A stretch of 64,000 nt of DNA from Hypholoma sublateritium FD-334 SS-4 (taxonomy: Eukaryota; Basidiomycota; Agaricomycetes; Agaricales; Strophariaceae). Positions 44,654 to 57,621 of this stretch are shown piece after piece. Numbering within the stretch: position 1 is the first letter of the stretch; each line of letters opens with the position of its first letter. Made by a program: the position numbers and the translations under genes. The stretch lies in contig KN817563.1 in the NCBI GenBank assembly GCA_000827495.1, forward strand, positions 186,001-250,000, given 5' to 3'. A model generated the notes under the pieces. That model saw nothing but the letters and a program-made list of their open reading frames with translations, searched no databases and was not told the origin of the DNA.

Positions 44654-46135
44654 TCAGTACCGCTCACCGCTTTGTGGCGGGTAACCCCGCCCACCGTTCT
44701 TGCCGACGCCCGGCGGCCCGCCGCCGTACAGCTGCGCACCACCAACTCCGCCGACGAGACTCGGTGCGTTCGCGCCGCCACCCGTCTTGTACCCCGGGTA
44801 CGGAATTCCGCCGGGTGCGCCATGCGCGCTGCCACCGGAGAAGCTCGAGGGGTAGCCAGGGAGCGGCGGGGGCATTGGGTACCGTTCGCCGGAGGACGAG
44901 TCCTCGTCGTAGTCGCCGCCGGAGGGTGCGAGGAGCGGGTCCTTGACTTCCCAGACGGCGGCTTTGGAGCCAACGGAGAACTCGAGATCTTCACGCTGTT
45001 GTAGGAATGGTTTTAGCATGTGAGGAAAAGACGATGGAGTGGTAGTTGAACATCCCCGCGAGGCAAAAAGGAGGTATATCGAGGAAAGAATATTTTCAAG
45101 ATTAAGAATCAAAATGACGCACCGTGATATCATCCCAGTACTTGTAAACCATCATCACGCTCAAGAGTATGCATAGCGTGAAGAAGAAAAGCCCATCGAT
45201 GTAGTGCTTGATCGCGTTGCAGATCGTTACGCTGAACGCGAAAAGGAGAACCTGTGCGCCTGCGAAGAACGCCGTCCCGAACACGATATCACCAATGGGC
45301 CAGCGGTCCTCGAGCGTGCGGAAGACAAGGATAAGCTGCAGCACGATGTACACCGGTACGCAAACAAGGGGCCAGAGCATGTAAATGATGAAAAGAGCGA
45401 GCGGTTTCGTGTAGTCGAATCCAAACTTTTGCTTAAAGGTGGCGATGGCGATGAAGAAAGATACACCAAAGACAATGAGACATGCTATGCGCAAGAACTA
45501 GACGGAAAAATTTCGTTCAGTCGTAAATATGTGTAGCTGTGTAAAGACGCACCCAAAGCGATAGCGGTGTGCCATCTTCTGCAAATTGGAAACCGACGAA
45601 AGCGTTGATCAGTATACAGCAGTATATAGCCGCCACTAGACCGGTATAAACAGCTGTAAACCACTGGGATATAGCATGAGAATTTAGAGCATTAAAACCG
45701 CGGAAACATCGTCAACGTACAGGATATACAGCGTTTGCGGTGGGGATAACGCCAGAGTCGAGGAAGAGAGCGAGGAATTCGATAGCCATATACATCCAGA
45801 AAAACATGACGATTTCTTTCCGTCCGACTGCCGTGTATTTACTCCGGATGTGCAAGATCATGATCGCAGTCATGATGATAGCGACGATGTGGACGAAACA
45901 CGTTGCTTGAGGAGAATGTCAGCCTCGTTTTCCCAAAACAAAAAAATCGACGACACGGATTGCAAGGGAGAATAGAACATGACATACAGGGTTGGAAAAT
46001 CAACGTCCCTCCCACATCCACGTTTCTACTGTAGCATTTAGGCTCAACACCTTGCGCCGTACCGACGAGTGGGCAGATCACGAGAGCTGCGGTCTCGCAA
46101 ATGCCAGTGAAGGACCCAAATTGGATTCCAGTCAT
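44654..46135 (-). CDS. CHS7: Chitin synthase export chaperone Chs7
   Basis: ER membrane protein that lets chitin synthase 3 leave the endoplasmic reticulum. The start at 46135 reads [25 protein letters not shown], the typical Chs7 opening with paired Cys before the first helix. Exons then supply seven hydrophobic segments: [122 protein letters not shown]; and [18 protein letters not shown]. The conserved exit KYWDDIT is spliced to REDLEFSVG. The remaining ~100 residues are a Gly/Pro/Ser/Tyr-rich cytosolic tail with PPPLPGYPS and ending SGERY. Length and topology match the family. Confidence 0.92.
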
Positions 46136-47489
46136 TCTTTGTTCTTAAGCGGGTATGTTTAGGAAGATTGATAGTATCGACGCGAGTCGTCGTTGGGTAT
46201 TCGGAGGCGGGGGCGATGTGGATGGATGGGGCTGAATGAGGGCCGAACGATCGTATAATCGGGCTGGACTAGGCTGATTATGCGGTTGGTCGCGGCCATA
46301 AGATATTCGGAGGGGAAATAGTGGTTAAGAGCGCAATAAGGGGAGCATCACAATAATGAGCCTCCCATTCACGATCAACGGCAGGGAATTTACCTTGTCA
46401 GAAGACTATTTCGCCTATGTTCGCCGTCTATTAGTCGTTTTAGAAAGGAAATTAATTCGATAACACTCACCGCTAGACAATCTCGGTACAAGATATCAAG
46501 AAAATGTACTGCAGATGTATGGCGAAACGGTCGTCAACAAGGGTCGTGGTCTTAGTGCTTCGCCGTATATCGCGCCAAGGGCCTCGAAAGACCAGGAAGA
46601 AAGAAGTAAAAGGAGAGAGGGGCGGCGGCGAGGGAAAGGGAGCAATGCCTACGTGGGCAGTGGAGGGGCGAGCTCACTGTGGGCGGCGATGACAGTGGGC
46701 AAGAGGAAGATGGGTGGTGGGAATCTTCTGTGCCAACGGCACCAAAAGACCCCAGCCACCGAATGAGGTAATCTGTGCCGTGAGTCCCGGTGACGTCAGC
46801 AATGTTGCTTGCTGCATGGCCGTTGCATGGCCGTTATGATTAATTGTCCCGACTAGCAAGGTCTAACACCATATTCACCACCATGAACAGCACTATAGCA
46901 CCTGAAAATAATATAAACTACTCAATACTAGAGATCTTAATGTCTTAGGTGACTGGAACTATAGTACGAAATTGGTACGAAATCAATACGAAATATCGCT
47001 GTGCCACAATTGTGCCACAATCGAAATTGAGATCTGCTCATCTGGCGAACATGCGACCTTAGGCGAAATTACTGAATCTCAAGCAAATGAAAAACTCCGT
47101 GTAAAATGAGGCGACTCTCCTTGACATTTTACGATGTTTGTTTTCAAGCCTTTCGGAATCGTGCCTATCTCGGTCATAAGCATACCATACGGGGAAATCG
47201 ACTCGGACAGGACAGCCCGGGTCGATAAGTGACTATCCAAATCAAATTCGAGAAACATTTTATCGTCGTAGACGTGGTAATTTTCAAGGATCTTTGGTCC
47301 AGTTATGAAATAAATTACATCGCACGTTCTGTACATAATCTTACAAGCTATGTTTCCCCACCTGCAATTCCACTTCATTATCAGACCGAACAATCATCGG
47401 CGCTCAGTGCAGATCTTGTATGTATCATAGAGCGTACTCCTTGTTTCTTTGATAAAACGGGACCGCACACTGAGTCTCTGATGCTGGAA
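46136..47489. other. Chs7 upstream region and left part of duplication copy 2
   Basis: To 46747 this is unique DNA, purine-rich near 46590-46720. From 46748 it is the duplicated segment, including about 50 bases (around 46778-46828) that copy 1 lacks. No supported gene. Confidence 0.5.
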
Positions 47490-49395
47490 TCAAAATACAC
47501 GGATGCGTACCTCTCGATGGACTATGACACCCGCCGACCCAGCAGATGCACCTCGCATCGCGGGATTGCTTGAAGCGCCGAAATTTGAGAGGGCGTACGA
47601 ACTGACCTCTAGGCTTGGGGGAGCTGACTCTGTGTGGCTTTTTCTCGAGTTGAACGTAGCCATCAAAGAGTTGGAGTACACTGCGAATAAGTGTATCAGA
47701 CAATATTTCATCAAGCGACCATCTCAAAGTGCTAGTCACATTTTCCTATGACCTGGGAAACAGCCAGCGAGTATAAATCATTCGGGAACGTGAAGACCTG
47801 ACCCAATTTTAGTGGCGCACAAATTTATCTGCGAGGTCACTCACTAAGATCAAGGACACGATAGAAAAGAGGCTAACGTGCGCAGCGCTGTCAGTTTTAT
47901 GTGCGAATCTATCAAGTCTTCTGGAAATCAGACGCACCTGGTCAGAATCCCGTTGTTTATCGTGTACATCATTAACCCGTCAATCATCTTGTCCGTCCTG
48001 ACGCGCACCAGCAGTCAGTTACCACGACCACTATGCTGATCGACATGATTAACCCACTGTTTTATTCCCGTGCGCGCCTGGTTCAGATAATAACTCAGCG
48101 TCCCAGCTATGATAATATCGGTGACAGCGGCGGAGATGAAAACTGCCTTCCCCATGTCCTTCAAATAGCTATGGTTTCAGAGGTTCACTTCGAGGCATGA
48201 GGCTTGAGATGACACGTACGTCAGCCGTTCCCGTGATAGAACTAATAATTGGGTGCTCGAATCTAGATAACGTTAGATTTCAGCGGGGATCTCCCTCCGG
48301 AAGGAGCTGAGACTCACATTACAGCCATCAAAGCTTCCAAAAATATATGTGTGAGCCGAAAGAAAAGTAAGTTTGGGTGACTTGCTTACCCCAACCAAGT
48401 GCTTGAGAAGCACAAGGAAATCAAAGAAAAATCAACATAAAATAGTTATTGTGACATACAGAAATTCCCCAATGATATGAATGTCTGGTGCACAATACGT
48501 GGCCAAATGAGAAAAGGAAATACTGGCAAATGTTAATGGTAGCGACTTACAATAAATATCGGAATGGGCAGTTTCTTTCCTGACACTGGGACAGGAGGTT
48601 TGTAAGTCATACATACTCGTAAATTTACTGCTGCTATGTCCTCACCGTAGTAAATTCGAGTTGCGTATGACACGTGCACGATGAGGACGATTGACCCCTG
48701 AGACAAAACATTTTTAAAAAAAGTCGGTACAAGGTGTTGAACGACATACTGTGATGGCAAAGAGAACCTTAAGATAAATCATGTTGTAAGAGATTTTGCT
48801 TTTATCTACTACTGGAAGAGCTTACATTAGCGGACCTACGCAACGGTGCCAATTATTTAAGTATTCCACACACTGATAGAGGGCAGTGAACTGACCAAAT
48901 ACTTCTCAATAGTTGTAATGGGTTGAAGAAATTGTTGATCAGGTAGACGTATAGGACGTGCATGCTGAGCGCTCCGTGAACCAGCTCAAATAATCTAGAA
49001 TAAATTTCAGACAATGGAAACGACAAAAAGAGAGCTTATAGACAGTAGAGATGCAACCTGGATTTCGGATGGTAACACAAAGTTTGGATTAGGATTATTT
49101 CAGGCTCCTGGGGATAACTCGTACCGTTGCTTGAATTATAAATCCATCCTTGTATGTCCTAAAATACATATACGTCTGCGAGGTGGATTAATCTATGCAC
49201 GAAGGCCTTGCGTGGGTCCACCACATGAATTCACACCCACTTGAACACAGGTAATACCCAGCAGACTCAAATTCCCTGTCAGCCCCAAGCAGCACATCGC
49301 GTATTTGTGCGGACATACATGTTTGATATAAAAGTCCCTATAAGATATGCGCCATAGGTCGGGTTGAGGTCGACGTGGATACCAAAGATACTCAT
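47490..49395 (-). CDS. DUF6534 family membrane protein, copy B
   Basis: Minus-strand gene starting at 49395 with the same first exons as copy A (MSIFGIHVDLNPTYGAYLIG). All the family exons remain open: FELVHGALSMH, the 10-base microexon (GTCCGCTAAT, giving WSAN), VLFAIT, GSIVLIVHVSYATRIYYG, VSGKKLPIPIFIV, DMGKAVFISAAVTDIIIAG with LNQARTGIKQ, and VYSNSLMATFNSRKSHTES. It ends HREVRIRVF, shorter than copy A and close in length to the 34288 paralog. Differences from copy A fall mostly in introns and third positions, so both copies look functional. Internal small exons between 48800 and 49150 are not fully resolved. Confidence 0.78.
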
Positions 49396-49930
49396 GACAA
49401 AAGCAAGATGAAGATAGAAAGAATCTAATTACCCTTCAGCGAAACCGGCACGCTCTTTATAGCTGGCCTCCGTGACCATTTATAGGTGCCCAGTAGAAGC
49501 GCATGTCCGTGTCACCTTCGAGGAAGAAGACGAGGGAAGACGCAAATGATAATCAATTCGTGATCAATTGTTATTCCAAACCGTATGTCGACATTCGGGC
49601 ACGATAATCACACGGGCACAGTACTTAGTCCATCGTTATCAAACTCAAACTTTGTTAAAGTTGTGTTAAAGAGCGACACCGTTGATCCATTTTGAATATC
49701 TGCAATCATCTTCAAGTTCTAGCCAGGCGTGTAAAGTAGTATAGGCATCCGTTTTTTTAATAATGTATATTAGACTTGCCACTGGAACCAGAGCCGGAGA
49801 ACAGGATAATTTACCCAGATTTCGAAACGAATAATTCCTAAAGAGGTACGGGTTGGGTACGGGCGAAGTCGAAAGTCGAAAGAGTTTCATATGCCGAGCC
49901 CCCGGCGACTTCCATGTATGAAGGGGTCTA

Positions 49931-50271
49931 CTAAGTACTGGCGTATTTTTTCCTATAATCTAGAAATACAAACATGGTCCATACGTTGAGGACGATGACG
50001 ATGGAGTCGTTCATCATATTGGGAAAACCGGAGTGCCGTCCGTTCGGCGTGACAAAACCTGAGATAGTAGTCTCAGAAGTAGGAATAAAAGGGAGTTTTC
50101 AATAAATCCAGCCTGCATATTATGCTCTTGAGTGCGTACAATTTTATGTCATAGCTGTGCGAAGTTCTGATCAATCGCACCACTCCCAGAATTTTGAATG
50201 GATAGGAGCCCCCGGCCAATTTCAGTGGGAAATGATTTCAGTTCCTCGGAGGTTCCAAGGTCAGTAAACAT
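49931..50271 (-). CDS. Possible small gene upstream of DUF6534 copy B
   Basis: Counterpart of 4733-5066. It starts MFTDLGTSEELKSF at 50271 and has an exon with VTPNGRHSGFPN and FVFLDYRKKYAST and a stop at 49931. Here a 5-base insertion shifts exon 1, and the donor GT seen in copy 1 is GG. If this was ever a gene, this copy is probably not spliced the same way. Confidence 0.2.
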
Positions 50272-50470
50272 ATATTTTCTAGTGAAAGCCAATGAAATTT
50301 GACTGCACCTTGCAGTAAATATCAAGTGACGAGAAATGATTGGTAGTTATGTCAATGATGTGTAAATCGGCCTACGTAGATACGGTATATAAAGGATATA
50401 CTACGATTCATTTTGAAAACAACACCAGCAGGATCCACCCCAGGATCAATTTTAACTGCCCACACGTTCC

Positions 50471-51984
50471 TTACAAGCAAGGCACGCTCCAGTCTTCGAA
50501 CTCTGTGCGCCCAGTCTGTACAGCGGTCAGCATGTCCCAGAAACCCTTCCCGATGGGTCCGAGGCCTCCCGTGTGCACGGGCAGCTGCAAGTCGCGCCCT
50601 TTCCAGCCTATCTTCCCCACGGGGGCGACGATCACCGCCGTGCCGACACCAAACGCCTCAAGGATGCGACCTGCATCCGAGAGCGCGGCTATTTCGGCCA
50701 TGGCGAGGGCGCGCTCGTGGATGTGCAGCTTGACACCGGAGAGCCCGGGGAGGACGATCTGGCCGCTCGTGTGTGCGCGCGCGAGCGTGAGCGTCGACGC
50801 TCTGGTGATGCCCGGGAGGATCGTACCGTCCAGCGGCGGAGTGATGAGGTCGACGCCTGGACAAGTGGGTTAAAATATATTTCTCGGCAAATCACAGAGC
50901 GAGACGCACCGCCGTCGTCCGCTTTCACAGCCATAAAGAAATTCATCGCGCCAACCTCAGTGACACGGTCCTCGTCGCCGAGTAGCCAGAGGATCTGGTC
51001 GTACCCTTGCTTCGCAGCAACGCGTTGAGGAAGGAAACCCGGTGCGTAGTTGAGACCGAGCTTATGTCCGCCAGTGCCTCCAGGCCACGCGCGGACGCTC
51101 TCTGAGACGCCGAGCAATGAAATACCCTTGGCGACGCCACGGAAGTATGGTCCGCAGGGTGACATGATGACATAGATACACGCTGAATCGGATGCGGCGA
51201 CGCCCAGAGCTACGAGCCAACGGATCAGGAGAGTAGATGTGGATGATATAAGTAGATGGCTTGCCTGCGCGGGTGCCGATAACAGTGGGGCGGATGTACA
51301 GACTGTGTCCCGGAACGTCGGGAATCCAGCGAGACTCTATTTTGATGAGGCGCTGAATAAGGATGAGGAGCTGTTCCATGTCGAATGGCTAAGAAAGATA
51401 TATTTATAGTGCACGTCTATCGGGAAAGGCTTCAAGCACATACAGGAAGGGCCACGCGCTCGACGGAGCGCGAAAGTCGTGCCATATTGTCTTTGGGGCG
51501 GAACAGACGCGGCTCACCACTGGGGCCAGCGTACGCCTATGCGACGAAGAGTCATTGACATCCTTGCGTGTTTTTGTGCGAGCTGCTCGGCACTCACCTT
51601 CATACCCTCGAATACATTGGGACAATATTGGAAGCATGATGACATGGGGTCCAACGAGAGAGGTCCGTATGGCTTGATTTCTGGTGCCGACCATCCTTCT
51701 ATGGGATCATAGTGCACGACCAGCATATGATCCGTTTGCTCCTGTATTGCACATCAGCCGGTTCTACGCCACGAGGCAAGCAACGCACCACTCCAAACAC
51801 AAGAGATTCGGGCTTAGGCAATGGTTTCAGCTCCGTAGCCAGAGTTATAACGAGTTTGGAGGCCTGGTGGCAATTAGAGCTTTACGCTTCGTGCCGAAGC
51901 AGAATTGAAGGTGCTTACATCGAGAGGGGCGGGTGTGTGAGTAACAGCGCTGCCGTTTATGGTCGTGGTGGTTTCGATTGCCAT
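50471..51984 (-). CDS. Branched-chain amino acid aminotransferase
   Basis: Seven exons (51984-51919, 51863-51792, 51741-51598, 51536-51444, 51388-51265, 51209-50910, 50856-50471) join with no frame break to 394 residues. PLP enzyme that makes and breaks Leu, Ile and Val with 2-oxoglutarate/glutamate. Blocks: LATELKPLPKPESLVFG, DHMLVVHYDPIEGWSAPEI, SCFQYCPNVFEGMK, RLFRPKDNMARLSRSVERV, HSLYIRPTVIGTRA, IMSPCGPYFRG, GGHKLGLNYAPGFLPQ (with the Lys expected to bind PLP), FGVGTAVIVAPVGKIGW and the end TGRTEFEDWSVPCL. The N-terminus MAIETTTTINGSAV lacks an obvious mitochondrial presequence, suggesting the cytosolic form. Intron 51210-51264 has a GC donor. The last ~45 bases also belong to the duplicated segment. 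Confidence 0.93.
51210..51264 (-). other. GC-AG intron in the aminotransferase gene
   Basis: The donor is CAG|GCAAGC and the acceptor TCGTAG. Use of this donor joins PTVIGTRA to ALGVAASDS in frame and is required for the 394-residue model; no GT lies at a workable place. Confidence 0.8.
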
Positions 51985-53313
51985 AGCTGTTGTAGAAAGG
52001 TATCAGGTTTCGGTTGGGGTTGGATTTCCGGGAGATAAAGGTTACAAAATGAAAAGGACGAGTCATTTTAAACAGAATCGGATGGCAGTGGGTTTCCATG
52101 AGATCGTGATCGGGGAAAATCTTTGAGTATTTGATCTTATCTTATCATTTATCTCCAACGATCGTTATTCGCACGCCCCCAGCGTCCATCCTTGCTCGGT
52201 CATTGTCACTACAGCCACTATCTTGCTACCTAGTCCCTATTGCGTTGACCAGAGTACAATTATTCCATTTGAATGAAGATGAATAATCTTTTGAATAACC
52301 TGAGAACTATCTGGCTTGCTTCGGCCGATTTTACTGGCAGAAGACGAAGTTAAAGATAGATTTCGGCACTCGCAAGCTGTGTCTCATCGGTGTACCAACG
52401 AGTGTCAACGTGTACGTTGTTAGTTAAATCTCTAGCTGTGCCAGGGTGCCGATTCCACCGCAACTATACTCATCGCAGTATTTCTCAGTCCGTCAACATC
52501 CGTGCCATGTAGCACTTGTTAACCCTCTATCTACACGTACCTACAGTTCAACCGCCTGGGGCACGCCTCTTGTCCAAAGAAAACGCCTAAAACTAGAGTC
52601 TCAGAAGCCAGCATGCACCATATTATTGTGCATGTAGTTGGGTGTCAGAAAAGATCTCATCCCTCTCGCGATTAACCGGACGAATTGTCATTTGGTGGTC
52701 CACTGGTGGCATCAATCGCGACTTCTTCTCCTGCACGGCAAGCATGACCCCGCGGTTTTCCAAATGCGCTGTCCTAGAAAAGGAGAAGCCACGCGGCTTA
52801 TGGGAACCGGCGAATCTGATATTAGCTCACGGGCGGTTATTGATACGATGCTCACAAATAACACAGCGGTAAAAATTTGGCTCCCATATTATGTTACTGG
52901 AACTTACTGGGCTGACCTGTGCCAGCGGTATAACCATGAACCACCATGTACCCTTAAGTGTATTCGTCATGGCTTGAAACGCCCGCACTATGTCATTTCT
53001 GAAAGATGTTCTGTGGAGCGGTCACAGCAGGAGTCATTATGTGAGGGAATTGCGGCATTGAAGGACTTCAGAGTAAGATCAGAGAGGAAAGCAACGAGGC
53101 TGACAAACACCTACAAGGGTGGCTTGTAATCAGGCCGCGCCCGTTTGCCTCCCTAGCGGGGCGATGCAGAAAAACGCAGTGCGAGGTCCCTAGCATGTAT
53201 CGGGCCTAAGAATGGGAGAAATTTGGTGAGGAAGAATCAACCGGATGCGATTACGATTTAGATGAGCCCCCGCGGTATAGACAACGAAAATGCCATTCGA
53301 TTGCCAGGATAGA
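51985..53313. other. Intergenic region between aminotransferase and Trm2
   Basis: About 1.3 kb. An open frame at 52638-53129 (+) reaches 163 codons but starts with TTG, has no recognisable motif and is probably chance. The left end should hold the aminotransferase promoter. Confidence 0.4.
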
Positions 53314-55389
53314 TTAGTACAGTTTGAGAAGCGCAACACTCTCAACATGCGCCGTCTGTGGGAAGAGATCGAACCCTCGCAGCCTCTCCAACTTGTACCG
53401 CTTCCCCTCCGGCTCGGACGCGGTCGCTTTGAGGATGTGACCGATATCCGCCGCCTGTGAGTGCACGTTGCAGCTCACATACACGACGGTGGCGGGCCGG
53501 AATTGGAGTAGCTGCGCCAGGAAGACATCGTCGCAGCCCTTGCGCGGCGGGTCGATGACGACAACGGTGCGGTCACGCGGGAAAGACCGCACGGTAGAGA
53601 AGATATTTGATGCGGTGCCCGCCTGGAAGGAGACTTTGGACTTCGGGATGCCATTCAGCTCCGCGTTCCGCTCCGCCGACTCGATAGAGCTTTTAGAGAG
53701 CTCGATCCCCGCGACCTTGCCGAACAGCGACGACAACGAGATTGCGAAGAGGCCCGCGCCACAGTAAGTGTCGACGAGATGCGTTGGTGGTGCCACGTCG
53801 TCGCCCGAGCGTATTAGTTCCTTCACGAAGTCGACCATGAGCGGCAAGATGGCGTTGTTGTTCTGGAAAAACCCGCCCGCGGTGTATTCGAAAAGGTAGT
53901 CGCCAACCATCTCGCGGGCAGTGGCGTTCTGGTCGGATACGCATACATGCTTAGTGAAAGCTTCAGATAGTTTGTCGATGGGCGGTGCCATCATTTGTTT
54001 GGCATTAAATGCAGTGTCTAGTGAGTCTCGGAACATGAGAGAGACACCTTTTTGATAGGATAATATGTTTCTACAAGGTTGAATTAGCGAGATACCGGAA
54101 CAAGACGAAATAAAATTCACTTGGTTATGATTTGCCTCTCTGATTTATACTGTTCGTTTAGAATAGGTGTAGCAATAGGACATTCCTGATAGCGCATTAA
54201 GTTAGCAATTGCAGATATTTATTCCCGTCGGATGCCGTACCTCTATGTCTAGTGTAGACCTGTTGTTCGCCATGTTGAATCCAATTTGCAACCACGAAGG
54301 ATGTTCTCCCGCAGGGATGATGTCGTTGCGCACGGCTTTTGGCGGTCGGTTAAAGTGAGGTGTGATTTTCGTGCGATAATTATACACCAGAGGAGACTGG
54401 ACGGTGCTTTCTATAGTGGGTATGGACGACTCTGGTAATGCTGAATAATATTATTAGTGATTACCCGCACCAAAAGTGATGATCGCGCACATGAATATAT
54501 CTCGTAGGCTTTCACTATCACGTTTCGCTTCAGCTCTAGTTGCTTCTCGTAAGTGAGCATCTACAGGATGGTCAATCAAAGGAAGTGTCTTCGATTATAG
54601 AAGCATACCTGATATTGGCATCCACCACACGAGCCAAAGTATTTACACCGAACAAGCGATTCGTCTCTCGTTTCGATGTCCGCAACGAGAACTTCTAGAA
54701 CTTGACCACACGAATGCATGCGATCGTTTTTCACAATCTTGACGCGGACTGTCTCTCCGGGAAGTGCGACAGGGACCACAACAGCCCACGGTCCCTTTTC
54801 TGACGGCGCTCGGGCGAGACCAGCACCTACGACGAAGAATGTAAGGTGAGTCGTATATACCCGAACCCACATGGATAGATAACTCACCTCCGGACCCCAT
54901 GCTTTCTATTGTTACCGTGACTTCCTCTGTGGGTGAGAAGGGCGACAGGAAAGCATTGCCGGCTTCCGTCACCGAATCCACGACGTCCCCTCCGAGAAGC
55001 TCTCGTATTTCTCGGTATTGCACATCAGCCCCGGAACATGGTTCAGGAAGGGGAGGGTCCCTTCTCTTCTTCTTCTTCTTCATTTTTCGGTCGGCTGGTT
55101 GTAGCCCGGTGCTAACTTCGAGCTCGGAGAGGGATACAGTGGGGGTTGCCGCCGTGACATCCAAGTTTTCCATCGCTATGAGATTTTCAACGTTGGTTGC
55201 GATGTCTTCCTGGGATATTTCCAGCCTCTGCCTTTTAAATGCAGGCTCTTGATAGTCCGAGTGCGACAAGGCGCGTATGTGGGGGATTGAAGTCGACATC
55301 AGTCGCGCGTGCAGCAAGGTATTCTTCCCAACAGTTTTAAGAGGAGAAATCTGGGTGAGAAGGAGCCTGCATAAGACTGCAGTTCGCAT
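53314..55389 (-). CDS. TRM2: tRNA (uracil-54-C5)-methyltransferase
   Basis: Six exons (55389-54888, 54826-54609, 54560-54491, 54440-54241, 54185-54121, 54070-53314) join in frame to 603 residues. S-adenosylmethionine-dependent enzyme that makes m5U54 in the T loop of tRNA. Residues ~95-115 are a basic nuclear-signal-like run (DRKMKKKKKRRD). A TRAM-type RNA-binding domain follows (GPWAVVVPVALPGETVRVKI), then the Cys cluster CKYFGSCGGCQYQ. The methyltransferase part has HLVDTYCGAGLFAISL (SAM site), VVIDPPRKGCDD, and the catalytic-Cys motif VYVSCNVHSQAADI, ending FDLFPQTAHVESVALLKL. These are diagnostic of the RlmD/Trm2 family. The first ~30 residues could be a mitochondrial leader, with an alternative start at MSTSIPH. 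Confidence 0.93.
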
Positions 55390-55840
55390 ATGCCGAAATC
55401 AAGGAGAATGCAGACCCTCGGTCGATAGGTAGCACAAGATCTCCGATCAAGTGTAGAGTCAAGTAGTCAAGTAAATTATGCGCAAATTATGTACGGCAAA
55501 ACAAAAGTTTCCTGGAACCTTTATTACGTAATGCAGCACTAAATCTTCCGAGTCCGCAGATCACCTCTGCATTAGTCATGACCAAGTCATGACGCCCTCT
55601 TGACTCCTTGCCACCGTCCTCTTCCTTCCGTCAAGCTCATATTGAGCTCATTTAGAGTTGCATCTAGGGTGTAAGTCAGCTTACTGAGTCCTATCCACTC
55701 AAATTACACGTCTCCTGAAGCTACTTATCACAGTAGAAGAATCCTTGGCCCCTAAGTATTCGATCTGTAAAACCAATCGCCCCAGGTGTCAACATGTCAA
55801 CTCTAACTTGGCCTGTTCTCGTAGCCCCACATAACTTCCA
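55390..55840. other. Divergent promoter region of TRM2 and the ChaC gene
   Basis: 450 bp with no ORF of interest. Start codons of the two genes point away from each other, so regulatory sites for both should be here. No clear TATA was seen. Confidence 0.45.
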
Positions 55841-57162
55841 ATGGGATCTCAAGCAGTCCCTTTCGTTGTCTTCGGATATGGCTCATTGATTTTCAAGGTA
55901 ATTCTTACTTTGATCTCCATTTTATTGTCGAGAATCACAGTTGCTCACTAGCGAGTCCTTGGCCGAAATTTAGCCTCCCCCTCATGTGGTCCAGCAACGT
56001 GAGTACCCCACTTATTTAAAGCCTTGCTACAAACATAATCTTGATTCCTATGTAGTTCCGGGATATCTGAAAGGCTACGTTCGCCGTTTCGCCCAGGCTT
56101 CGCATGATCATCGCGGCACACCGGAGGTCTGCATTTTTTTTACCCCTTGGCAAGACATGTCCCTCAATCGTGATTTAGAAACCGGGGAGAGTGGTCACTC
56201 TCGTTCACAAAGAAGAATGGGATAAATTTTCTGGATCTGTGAGTCATCACTGGTATGGGAAACGGAACCTTTCTCATACAGGCTATTATTTAAAGGATGC
56301 CTTCCCCAATGATGATATTGTGTGGGGTACGTCCTCTCGCAATTCAATATTCATTATTGTTAATGCTCGCAAAATCTCGATAGGTATAGCCTATACCATC
56401 GATCCAGTCTACGAGGCAGAAGTCCGCGATTATCTAGGTACATGGTGTTTGCGACTCTTCTCGTTCAAGCCACTTCTCACTAGAATCTGAAATTATCTAA
56501 GATTATAGAGAAAAGGTTCTTCATAGGCAATCGGGAACCTGACGATCGACTCATACCATTCTAGGATGGATATACAATGGAAACCCTGGATATCTATGGT
56601 CTCGACACAGCCGGGGCAGAAACTACACTTATCCGGAACGTCAGTCACCCTGAGCAACAAATGAAGACAAGAGAAATTAACTGATATCTCTCTCTAGGCA
56701 TACGTACGTCGTCCGGCGACTCCCAGAAAAGTAGCTCTTGACAAAGGCATAGTGTTATGTTGGTCGGAACGACAACCCTTCATTCAGTAAGTTCTGAGTC
56801 AAACGCGGACTTGGTCTCTCTTACCTGACCATATACCCCCGAAGTCGGGTCTGAACCAATCGACGCACTTGGTCGTAAAATATGGGAGTCAGTAGGCCCT
56901 TCGGGGCCAAATAAGGTACGCAGAAGTGGCTCTCGTCTTCTCCTTATACACCATGGTTGACATAACCTCTAGGAATATTTGTATAAACTCGTAAAAGCTG
57001 TGAGGAAGCTTTCGCCCGATTCCCATGATTCTCATCTCTATGCTCTCGAGGTACGTTTTGTTTCTATCATCCCTCATTTGGGTTGTTTAACGAGTTGCCG
57101 CGTTCTTAACCCAGGAAATTGTGTTGCGTCTCGATTCTGAAAACGGCATGATAACAGCATGA
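55841..57162 (+). CDS. GCG1: Glutathione-specific gamma-glutamylcyclotransferase (ChaC family)
   Basis: Cytosolic enzyme that splits glutathione to 5-oxoproline and Cys-Gly. ATG 55841 opens MGSQAVPFVVFGYGSLIFK, which holds the YGSL substrate-binding motif. It is followed by small exons PPPHVVQQ, PGYLKGYVRRFAQASHDHRGTPE, PGRVVTLVHKEEW, NDDIVWGIAYTI and VYEAEVRDYL. Then come DYREKDGY, TMETLDIYGLDTAGAETTLI, ALGRKIWESVGPSGPNK, EYLYKLVKAVRKLSPDSHDSHLYALE and a last exon ending at 57162. The Glu in the VRDYLDYREKDGY region is the expected catalytic acid. Around ten introns of 45-70 bp split about 230 codons. The order of blocks agrees fully with ChaC1/Gcg1. Exons near 56700-56800 are the least certain. 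Confidence 0.9.
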
Positions 57163-57621
57163 ACGGATATGAATCTAAGCACAGAGAACATACGGAGTAA
57201 AGGGCCGGCAGTGAACCAGATTATCTGATTTTCTAATACGTTCCACCGGCTCCAGATTCGCTATCCTTTTTTTTTACTGTTCATTGTAGATATGCGCGAC
57301 AATATCGTCATTTATTCAGAAGGTAGAAAAGGTGATCATGCGAGCGGGAATGGCCTGAGCGGAGCGACGGGGCGGAGCGCCTTTGTTATAGCGCGAATAC
57401 TCGCTGACCTGTGACTCCGATACCCACGATCGCGTTCTGCACCTTATCTTCTGATATCATGTGCCCTATGCGTGGGTCTATTCATTTATATATTAGGCGC
57501 CCGTCCCATAACACGCTTCGCTCCATCCACGTCCCTTTTTTTCTGTGCCAGCGTCCTTCCCTGTGCTGCGTGAACGGCTAGAGTCATTTTGTCGCACTAC
57601 CACTATAGGCCAGCTGTAAGC
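57163..57621. other. Intergenic region
   Basis: Lies between the ChaC 3' end and the RING gene start. It contains a T run near 57268. No gene seen. Confidence 0.4.

Larger units (their letters stand above)
46748..50511. repeat. Segmental duplication, copy 2 (probable source)
   Basis: Same-orientation counterpart of 1667-5340, 3.76 kb. At its right edge the shared sequence runs into the last codons of an intact branched-chain aminotransferase gene, in the correct frame (TEFEDWSVPCL then stop). Copy 1 has only the last ~45 bases of that gene. This arrangement indicates that copy 2 is at its original site. Confidence 0.9.

Noticed and set aside
52638..53129. 163-codon plus-strand ORF
   Set aside because: It opens with TTG, shows no domain or splice pattern, and its composition is not protein-like.
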